Of a stretch of 64,000 bases of DNA, positions 47,285 to 54,642 are shown in pieces. The stretch is from positions 1,922,001 to 1,986,000 of the forward strand of contig NZ_CP029033.1 of the NCBI RefSeq assembly GCF_003073475.1, read 5' to 3'. Both the position numbers and the translations under genes were made by a program. Within the stretch, counting starts at the first letter, position 1; the number at the start of each line of letters is the position of its first letter. This stretch comes from Actinobaculum sp. 313. Lineage in GTDB: Bacteria; Actinomycetota; Actinomycetes; Actinomycetales; Actinomycetaceae. The notes below the pieces were generated by a model. That model ran no database searches and was not told the DNA's origin. It saw only the letters and a program-made list of their open reading frames with translations.

Positions 47285-47648
47285 CTCTGTGGGCCAACCA
47301 GTTGCGACGACGCCGCACTGCCGGAGCTGCCAAGGGTCTGGCACGAGGCGGTGGTTTGCTCGCACAGACAAGCCATTCACAGAAAGGAGCAGATGCCTGG
47401 CATGAGGCCGTGGCAGGCGCGCCTTGAAAGGCCCCAAACTGCCAGAGGAGATAAGGCCTGACGTGAGCCCTCGCCTGGCTGGCCGTGGACCTAGCTACCG
47501 GAAAAGATGACCCGGGCGCAGGCCCTCTTCTTACTGGCGGTCAGTTGCCGCTTACAAACACCGTGGACCCGGGAGCCCGCTCTGCCTCCCTATCGTTGCG
47601 GAGACAGACGCACTGGACGGACAGATCTGATGGAAAGGATAGAACAGC
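47285..47648. other. intergenic, nothing firm
   Basis: Only short open frames. A 22-codon frame at 47393-47461 starts ATG after AAAGGAG, so a tiny peptide is possible. GAAAGGATAG lies before the ATG at 47649. Confidence 0.35.
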
Positions 47649-47936
47649 ATGAAACCCTCGGAACGGCTCATGCATATCCGCGAGGCGTGGGGAAACGGGC
47701 GACTCAACGTGGCGTCTCTTACGCTCGGACTTGACCAAGTCTTTCACGAAGCGCGCGATTACCTCAGTCCCGACGACGCCTCTGAAGCGCGCAGCCAGTG
47801 GAACCGCATCGAAGTCTTCAATGCGATCCTGCTGGACGAGTATAGGCCGCCGACGGCGGAAGAGAAGCAGGAACTCGACCGCCTCGTGGACGAGTTCCGC
47901 ACCTTCATCCGCGAGCGCCTGCCGGAGGGGAGGTGA
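47649..47936 (+). CDS. small hypothetical, helical, acidic
   Basis: 95 residues; AAAGGAT upstream. Nearly all helix: RLMHIREAWGNGRLNVASLT, FHEARDYLSPDDASEARSQW, AEEKQELDRLVDEFRTFIRE. No membrane or signal sequence. Another small orphan of the accessory cluster. Confidence 0.5.
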   Translation: MKPSERLMHIREAWGNGRLNVASLTLGLDQVFHEARDYLSPDDASEARSQWNRIEVFNAILLDEYRPPTAEEKQELDRLVDEFRTFIRERLPEGR

Positions 47937-48553
47937 GCTGTCCTAGCGCTGCTGTGCCAACTGCCAACCGCGAGTGCGTGCATCTTTCCAACCACACAGT
48001 GCATTTACGGTGTCACCCGGATCATCCAGCACGGTTCTCAGTCTCTTCCGCCAGCCAACGACTGAAGTTACGCATTCGTTGCCGCGGTCGTAGAAGATCA
48101 CGCAGCTGGCCCAGCGTTGATATAAGTTGCGTAATCGCACCGATGACAACACACTGTACGTAGTGTTTGAGAGACTAATTGACTTCACGCGGGACCGAAC
48201 TATCTTCTGCCGGTCCTGCCACCATGTGTGGCGAACCTCCGGAGAATCGCACACCAAGGCAACGCTACAGACCGGTTCTACCTCTACCGAGTTCGCCTCC
48301 GGTCAAGTGTTGTTGTCGCCTCCGATGAATTCATTGACCCGGCGGGGCATTTCGGCGACTTAAAACTAAAAGACGTGTGCCCACCCGGTATTGATGTTGC
48401 CCGCTATCTTAATCTCCACGAAGACAAAGGCAGTATTTCACTTGCCCTGGGAAGGAACGCGATCTATCGGCAGGCTTTCAGCACTGTCGGCCGCCTACAC
48501 CCCTGCCGCAAGAGAGCGGGCCTGCAAGCAACCGACTGCACGTAGAATTGGCC
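47937..48553. other. intergenic, no supported gene
   Basis: About 620 bp. Open frames of about 100 codons exist on both strands (48228-48545 plus and 47943-48257 minus) but lack a family and a good start. The plus-strand one, from GTG 48228, has fair codon use. The promoter of the next gene is at its right end. Confidence 0.4.
48543..48548 (+). promoter_or_regulatory. -10 box TAGAAT for the gene at 48554
   Basis: TAGAAT lies five bases before the ATG at 48554 with no ribosome site, so a leaderless start is likely. Confidence 0.4.
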
Positions 48554-48847
48554 ATGAATAGGCATCTCAATGTCAGGGATCTCATCGAGAGCATTATCCG
48601 AACTCGCAACTCACAATCTGAGGAAGACTATGAGGCAACTGCGAAGAGACAAGGGATCATCGACCGGTTCACTGCCCTTCTGCCACCCCTGCAACGTCAA
48701 CTGTTCGCAGACGCAACCGACGAGCTCCTTCGCACTGCCGGTGCAAACTCAGCCCGGAGGTATCTTGCAGCTCTAGCAGATTTGGTGAACAGGCCTGAAC
48801 TGACATTACAGGCGCTTGATGGACAAGTCTGGCGACCGATCAGTTGA
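48554..48847 (+). CDS. small hypothetical protein next to brxL
   Basis: 97 residues, mostly helical: RHLNVRDLIESIIRTRNSQS, RFTALLPPLQRQLFADATDE, ARRYLAALADLVNRPEL. It ends TGA 48845-48847 and converges on brxL across an 8-bp hairpin. No family recognised; may be a BREX-associated orphan or unrelated. Confidence 0.5.
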   Translation: MNRHLNVRDLIESIIRTRNSQSEEDYEATAKRQGIIDRFTALLPPLQRQLFADATDELLRTAGANSARRYLAALADLVNRPELTLQALDGQVWRPIS

Positions 48848-48862
48848 TCGACCCCCTTCGCC

Positions 48863-48889
48863 AAGACTCTTTCGACTACCTAGAGTCTT
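48863..48889. terminator. hairpin between converging genes
   Basis: AAGACTCT (48863-48870) pairs perfectly with AGAGTCTT (48882-48889), loop 11 nt. It lies between the small gene and the brxL end, where a bidirectional terminator would be placed. No long T run on either strand. Confidence 0.45.
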
Positions 48890-49021
48890 CGTAGACACAC
48901 GACAAGATCTCCTCTTGTTATCCCGTCTTCCGCGTGCAGTGCCCTCTCTAACACGGGATAAGTGCAGCGACAACTCCACACAGGAGTCTGACATCACGCG
49001 TACGCAACAATTGCCTTGCCA

Positions 49022-51256
49022 TCACAGGTCTTTCTTCTCCTTGATATAGGTGACCCCGAACGCGCGGACTTGCCGGAACTCCTGCCTGCTGGTGCCAAGG
49101 TCAAACCAGCTGCCTTCCGACTTCTGAAAGATATCGAGTCCTCGGCCGAGGTTGATACGCCAGCCGGTATCGGTGTGAAGCCATCGGTCATGACCCCCCG
49201 GATCTTTCTCGATGTCAAGTCTGATACCCTCCTGAGCAGCCGTCTGCACAATCTGTCGGAGCATCTGCAGCTGCTGTGCCTGGTGGCTCGTCTCATCATG
49301 AAGCGTTGTGAATAGCTTGAAGTGCACTTCATCGGCGGGGTCCTTCGCCACAGCTATCAGTGCCAACAACTCAGCAAGGTTCCGCCCCTGGTGATTCAGC
49401 CGGATATATGGATCATGCAGTTCAATTTCCGTCGCCCCGCGTAGATATGGCAGCAGTATTTCTTCGTAAGAGACTCCGCGTTGATTCTCGGCAAAGTCGC
49501 GATGTCCTTCGGGCAGTTCTTCTTCTGGTAGTCGCGTCTCATTCCGTTCCGCAGATGGTACGTCCGGCGACGGCTCCCCGCTGCCACCATTCGCAGAACC
49601 ATGCGAGTGCTTGATCGGTCCAGAACCGATTGTGCCAAAGACGTCAGAATCATGGCTGCCAACAGCTGCCGCGACCTTGGTAGCCGCTCGCTGACCACCT
49701 TGATCGTCATCGGCCGCTGCCTTCCTGCTGTAATACGTGGGATACTCGTCCTCCTCCAGCGTCGTCACCGAATGCCAACGGCCCACGAGATCGGTGTATC
49801 CGAATTTCACCTGGGTCATAGTTGTGTCAATGCGAAGGAGTTGGTCCTTGACCCGCTTTCGGCCTTCAATCGCGAAGCGAAGCAACTCCTCGATCTCTTC
49901 CGTGCTGGCCTCCCCCGTCGGGTACACGAGTTTCATCAGCCCGGAGAAAGTCTTGTGAATAGCGTCGCGGTCTCGAGTAGAGATTTCCGAGCCGAGCGTG
50001 AAGTGTGGCTGGTACTTGTCAGAAAAGTCACTGTTGCGCATGTGCCGCAGAACTTCGGCAACGTAGTCCACAACGAAGCCATACCCGGATGAGAACATCT
50101 CGCTGCGAATCGTGTCCGCCTCCCAGCCTGGGATGTAGTAGTGCAGTCGGTCCAGGTAAGCGGAATCATGGTAGGAATCCGGCAACTCATCGAACAGGTC
50201 CGAGTTCTTCAACATATAAGGCACTGTGTGGGACGTGTTTCCAACGAACACCATGGAGGCTTCAGCGCCAAGCGTCTGGATGCCCCGTGAGAACGACTTG
50301 TTTGCCATGTAGTTCTTCATGATGTCCACAAGAGCACGATCTGCGCGTTTCTTCCTGCCCGCAAACTCGTCAAAGGCCACGACATCCCAGTAGCCGACTA
50401 AACCGATCTTGCCGTTGGAATTATTGACGAACAGTTTTGGCACTGTTACTTCTCCACCGGAGATCAGCATTCCATGTGGCGAGAACTCGGAGAAAATGTG
50501 CGACTTGCCAGTCCCTTTTGGTCCCAACTCCACCAGGTTGTAGTTTCGTTCCACGAAAGGTACGAGACGCACTAATTGCAGCAGTTTTGCGCGACGCCCG
50601 AACAACTCGGGATTGAACCCAACGGTTTGAATGAGCAGGTCTACCCATTCCTCACTTGTGAACTCTTTGCGCGCTGCAAGAAACTCGTCAAAGTCGAAGC
50701 TCGACATCTGGATTGGCTTCAATGACTCGAGAATCCAAGGCACTGTGCGAGCGTCCTCGGAGTGGAGGTATCCAATAGCACAGATGCACCACACGCCACC
50801 TACAAGCAGTTTCTCATGCGCTTTGACAGTGCTCGCGTCAATTAGAACACCACGAATCCCGAGGTTCTCAAACGACGCCTCGTAGGCGTCAGCTTTCTCG
50901 TTGAGCACCACGGTCACGCGATCGATGATGCGGTGCCGTCCTTTTTCGCGGATTGTGGACTTGATCAGTTCTGATTCGTTGCGATGCACATAGTGATCCG
51001 CCAGGATCCTCCGAACGGAGTCGATGCCTGCTTGGATCGTAGCCTCGTCGTCTGACGCAGCGTATTGTCCGAGGAGATACTCCAGCACATAGGTGGGAAC
51101 GATTGCGTTCCCCTTGACTGCTTTAACCAAGTCTTTGCGCACGACGACGCCGGGGAACAGACGGTTGATTTTACGGTCGAGCTCGCTCTGTTGCGGGGCG
51201 GGGTCCATAACCACGGAAGTCTGACTTGGGTCGAGTTCGGGATCCTCGTTTGACAT
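49022..51256 (-). CDS. brxL: BREX protein BrxL with C-terminal MIT_C (phospholipase D-like) domain
   Basis: 744 residues from ATG 51256, with TAGGAG upstream that overlaps the pglZ stop. N-terminal BrxL region, AAA+ ATPase with Walker A GPKGTGKS at 245-252 and Walker B VVAFDEFAG near 292-300, then the BrxL helical part (RRVKDQLLRID, TLEEDEYPTYY). No Lon-like Ser/Lys protease region is seen. Residues about 590-744 match the MIT_C domain of MITD1: LRGATEIELHDPYIR, GHDRWLHTDTGWRINLGRGLD. In the family BrxL is required for phage exclusion and forms a DNA-binding hexamer. Last gene of the operon. Confidence 0.93.
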   Translation of the reverse strand: MSNEDPELDPSQTSVVMDPAPQQSELDRKINRLFPGVVVRKDLVKAVKGNAIVPTYVLEYLLGQYAASDDEATIQAGIDSVRRILADHYVHRNESELIKSTIREKGRHRIIDRVTVVLNEKADAYEASFENLGIRGVLIDASTVKAHEKLLVGGVWCICAIGYLHSEDARTVPWILESLKPIQMSSFDFDEFLAARKEFTSEEWVDLLIQTVGFNPELFGRRAKLLQLVRLVPFVERNYNLVELGPKGTGKSHIFSEFSPHGMLISGGEVTVPKLFVNNSNGKIGLVGYWDVVAFDEFAGRKKRADRALVDIMKNYMANKSFSRGIQTLGAEASMVFVGNTSHTVPYMLKNSDLFDELPDSYHDSAYLDRLHYYIPGWEADTIRSEMFSSGYGFVVDYVAEVLRHMRNSDFSDKYQPHFTLGSEISTRDRDAIHKTFSGLMKLVYPTGEASTEEIEELLRFAIEGRKRVKDQLLRIDTTMTQVKFGYTDLVGRWHSVTTLEEDEYPTYYSRKAAADDDQGGQRAATKVAAAVGSHDSDVFGTIGSGPIKHSHGSANGGSGEPSPDVPSAERNETRLPEEELPEGHRDFAENQRGVSYEEILLPYLRGATEIELHDPYIRLNHQGRNLAELLALIAVAKDPADEVHFKLFTTLHDETSHQAQQLQMLRQIVQTAAQEGIRLDIEKDPGGHDRWLHTDTGWRINLGRGLDIFQKSEGSWFDLGTSRQEFRQVRAFGVTYIKEKKDL

Positions 51257-51266
51257 CTGCCAACTC

Positions 51267-53774
51267 CTACAGCTCAAAATCTGTTGTGAATGAACGCCGC
51301 AGTGTGTACTCGACTGAGTCACAAGTGCGCCATTGCGACGTGTTCGGGATCAGCTCTTCCAATCGGAATTGCACACGACGGTTGTTGAACGGATCCGCAT
51401 CCTCGCTCAGCAGCAGTTGGACGCTCTGGTACCGGTCGCGCGCATCGCCGGACGGTTGGTCGAACAGAAGCTCGACCTGGTTTGAGATAAGTTGCTCACC
51501 CGCATACAAACCGGCACGCAGAGTTCGTGCTTGTATCTTGTCAGTGACCGCTTCAGATTGGAAGAGCTTAACGACCAGCTGCCCTGTAGTGATTTTGTCG
51601 GTCTCGGGCAGTATCTGAACGTTGACCGCGCGGGTATCGCTTTTGCGCTTCTTATTGACAGCCAGCACGGGTACCACGATCTCCTGCAATGTTGCGCCGC
51701 CATGAACATATCGGGCTCCTGCGCCGGATAGCTTCAGCCGGTGGATTGACTTGGGGATCTGCACTTCCAGATCACTAGCCAGTCCCAGCTGTTCCGAAGT
51801 GAACTTCTTGAAGGCGGAGTTCTCCTTCAACCCTCGTCCGAGAACATAGCGGCTTTTCCTGACCACGATCTTGTCTCCTTGTGGCTCCTCGGAAAGGTAT
51901 CCAGCTTCGGGTAGTTCCGAGTCCTGGTAAAGGAAACCATGGTCTGCCGTGATAAAGATGTTGTTCGCGTTGGCACTGGCAAGTTTCTTCACCAGTCTGA
52001 CGAGTTCTTTGAGAGCCTCTTCTACTGCTTCGAAAACTCGCCGTTCCGTGCGGAGCTTGTCGCCGGTCGCGTCAATGCGGTCATGGTAGATGTAGAACAC
52101 GCGATGTTCGGTGTACAGCTGCTTGAGCTCCTTGTTTCCCATGGCTAGCACGTCTTCGGCTTGGATGGCATATCCATCGACGGCGGAGAGTATCTTGGTC
52201 CGATTTGTCGTACCGTCGGACGGCTGGCCATCAACAAGGATGGGATCACCTTTGTCTGAGTGTGCCAAGGTATTGTGCGGTAGAAGCGCGGCCATGCCGA
52301 GTTGGGTGTAACTCGGCACCGTTCCAAGTGTCGCGTCTATTCTTGCGTCGAAGCGGTCCTCTTGACGGATGAGAGCGCCCAATTCGGCTGCGATCTCATA
52401 ACGTAGTGCATCCGAAATGATGACGGCAGCCTTGTTGTTCCTCTTGCTCACAAGTGGCGCCACATAGTCACGGTAGAAAGCCCGCTGGGGCCGTAGAACC
52501 CTCGAGCGCCAGGCGCTGACAGTGTCTAGTTCATGCTGCCAGGCGGCGCCGAGCGGACCAAGAAACCTCGAACCGTAGTGATTCTCTACCTCAGTCCACA
52601 GCTTCTCCACCGTCTTCTGTACTGTCTCCCCGAATTGGGCGTCGCGTGTGGCGCGTTGAAACTGTCGATACAGTTGGTCGACGCGGTACCACTCTTCCTG
52701 ATAGCGCTGTAATCCTTCGTCAAAGGATGGCACCTCAAACGTGTTAGTCGCTAGCATTGTCAACAACTCAGATGCAGCCCGTATCGCCTCGTACTGATCG
52801 CGATACTCATCAACCCAGATGCTCGACTGACGGCTTCGAACTATCGCGTCAACCTCGCGCACGGTGATTCTCCGATCCGCCACCTGAGTAGCAAGGCCGG
52901 AAACAATCTTCTGTTCCACTTCCTCGAACAGATCATTTCCCCGGAACTCAGAAAGGTCAGCATCTTCGATTTGGCGCGCATAGTCCAAGTCTTTCGCCGC
53001 ACGCTTCGCCAGAATTGCAAGTGCATCAGCACTCCGACGGTCATTACGCAGGCTGGAAAAGTCCAGCTGAATGTTACGCAGCATCCCCGGTTCGTCACTC
53101 CTGAAACCGTTGATTGCCTGCCGAAACATCCACAGGATAAAGTCATCTACAGTCGGCTGGTCTGCCTGGTAGCGGTAAATCCTTGCAACACCTGCCCAGT
53201 GAAAGTCTAGAAGCCCATAGTCGCCAAGCAGCTGGCACTTTTCGCTCAGTCCCTGCGCATTCTCGATCAGCAAAGTGCGGGTGAGCTCAAGTAGGCTGTG
53301 TTCGCGTTGTCCAAACAACACCGCACACATCTTGGCTCGAAGCAGGTCCGCGTTGTCGGAGGCGTCCCGGAGGGCTCTCAGAGCCTCAGTCCGTTTGACT
53401 GAACGGAAGAATGTCTTATGCGCGTCAAGTATCGGGACGACGTCATCAGAAGTCAGGCCAAGATCCTGCCGGAGCAAAGCAGCTCGATCAGCGCTGAACA
53501 CTCCATAGGCAAGTTCCAGGTCAAGTAACCAATTGCCAATTCCGTCCGGAATTATACCCTGCCGGTAGACGAGGAACTTACCCTTGGGCTCTTCTTTCAG
53601 CATGCGGTACTTCAGAGCGAATTCGTCGCCCAACACTTCCACTGTGGTAACACCAGGTATGTTGAGCTTGTCGACTTCGTCGGCGTACTCACCGTCAGGA
53701 TCATGCCAGAACACTAGACGCTGCCGGGTGAATTGCCGCTCCAGGTGCGGGAGCACTGCGGTGGCAAAACTCAT
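51267..53774 (-). CDS. pglZ: BREX phosphatase-like protein PglZ
   Basis: 835 residues from ATG 53774, chosen because GGGAGG sits 8 nt upstream; an in-frame ATG at 53789 is less likely. The alkaline-phosphatase-like PglZ core is near residues 445-600, with the conserved AAVIISDALRYEIAAELG and later ITADHGFLYQD. Central to all BREX systems. The ATG overlaps the stop of a small upstream frame by 4 bp. Ten bp separate its stop from the brxL start. Confidence 0.95.
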   Translation of the reverse strand: MSFATAVLPHLERQFTRQRLVFWHDPDGEYADEVDKLNIPGVTTVEVLGDEFALKYRMLKEEPKGKFLVYRQGIIPDGIGNWLLDLELAYGVFSADRAALLRQDLGLTSDDVVPILDAHKTFFRSVKRTEALRALRDASDNADLLRAKMCAVLFGQREHSLLELTRTLLIENAQGLSEKCQLLGDYGLLDFHWAGVARIYRYQADQPTVDDFILWMFRQAINGFRSDEPGMLRNIQLDFSSLRNDRRSADALAILAKRAAKDLDYARQIEDADLSEFRGNDLFEEVEQKIVSGLATQVADRRITVREVDAIVRSRQSSIWVDEYRDQYEAIRAASELLTMLATNTFEVPSFDEGLQRYQEEWYRVDQLYRQFQRATRDAQFGETVQKTVEKLWTEVENHYGSRFLGPLGAAWQHELDTVSAWRSRVLRPQRAFYRDYVAPLVSKRNNKAAVIISDALRYEIAAELGALIRQEDRFDARIDATLGTVPSYTQLGMAALLPHNTLAHSDKGDPILVDGQPSDGTTNRTKILSAVDGYAIQAEDVLAMGNKELKQLYTEHRVFYIYHDRIDATGDKLRTERRVFEAVEEALKELVRLVKKLASANANNIFITADHGFLYQDSELPEAGYLSEEPQGDKIVVRKSRYVLGRGLKENSAFKKFTSEQLGLASDLEVQIPKSIHRLKLSGAGARYVHGGATLQEIVVPVLAVNKKRKSDTRAVNVQILPETDKITTGQLVVKLFQSEAVTDKIQARTLRAGLYAGEQLISNQVELLFDQPSGDARDRYQSVQLLLSEDADPFNNRRVQFRLEELIPNTSQWRTCDSVEYTLRRSFTTDFEL

Positions 53775-53992
53775 TCGCCGCCCTCCCATTGCCGGAGAAA
53801 ATCCCGCCCAGAGCCCGCAACCCGATAGCGCTGATTCTTACTTCGTGGTTCGTCTGGGATGGTGAGCTCAAGGGGTCCGCCATTGAGGAGTGAAATGACA
53901 GGACGCGTATAGTCCTGTGCGAGCCTGCCGAGACCTGCCGCAACTAGCAGATCGTTGCGGCGTACAGGTCCGTTCAGCGCAGCCTTAAACAT
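53771..53992 (-). pseudogene. C-terminal winged-helix remnant of an AlbA_2-type gene
   Basis: 73 codons reading PVRRNDLLVAAGLGRLAQDY, GGPLELTIPDEPRSKNQRYR, a winged-helix end. IPD(K/E)P.S..Q.YR is the usual C-terminus of AlbA_2/divergent-AAA transcription regulators (from memory). It is on the same strand and downstream of the AlbA_2 fragment at 54349-54641, so both are likely pieces of one gene. Its stop overlaps the pglZ ATG. It could instead be a real small BREX protein. Confidence 0.55.
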
Positions 53993-54348
53993 GACTACAT
54001 CATACCTACCAACATGCCTACCCGAATCGCGCCTGACGTAGTCGCCATGGCCACTCGGGCCGGATGCGGGTTCCGCACGGTTAGAACTCCGGGTTGACCA
54101 GCAAAGCGCCCGCCCTTAGACGCACGTGAAGGTAGGCAAGTCGTAGCCCTGACCCTGTCAGGTCGCTCAGAGTAGCACGCGGCTCAGGCATCTACTCAAA
54201 TGCAACGCCACGTACGTTGCGTTCGAATTCGGCGCCTAGGGCCGGAACGGCATGGCGGATGGTCGACCCCAGATGCATGCAATGCCCGCCTCGACTCCGC
54301 GCCGCACCATGTAATGAGGACGACGTGTACTAACCGGGACATCGATCA

Positions 54349-54641
54349 TCAGAAGCCGTCTCTCCGTGAGTGCGGCGGATCAGTCGCTGGGGCAACTGCA
54401 GGAAGATCCGATACGTCAATGAGCGATGCTAGCCGCTCCTCTTCCTTAAGAGGGTCGCTGATCCCCACCACCGTGCAATCGTCTGAGGCAACAACAACGA
54501 GGCGTCCACCCGCAGAACTCACAAAGGCAACGATTGTTCGTAGCAGCCTATCTGGGAAGGAGGGCACAAGTTTAAGCTAAGCACCGCGCCTTCGCGGTCA
54601 AGAATACGACCGCCAGGGTCGGTTGTGAGAAAGTCAAGCAT
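54349..54641 (-). pseudogene. AlbA_2 (Schlafen-like) domain remnant, frameshifted
   Basis: ATG 54641 lies one base after the stop of the anticodon-nuclease-like gene. It reads DFLTTDPGGRILDREGAVL and then, after a one-base loss at about 54578, ELKLVPSFPDRLLRTIVAFV, SAGGRLVVVASDDCTVVGI, SDPLKEEERLASLI. This is the AlbA_2 domain (fold used by Schlafen-type regulators and nucleases). The rest of the domain ends in a short foreign tail; the 357 bp before 53992 are non-coding. Confidence 0.7.
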
Positions 54642-54642
54642 G

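Noticed and set aside
49022-51256. BREX as a DISARM or Pgl (phage growth limitation) system
   Set aside because: No DrmA/DrmB and no PglW kinase; brxC, pglX, pglZ and brxL together fit BREX type 1.
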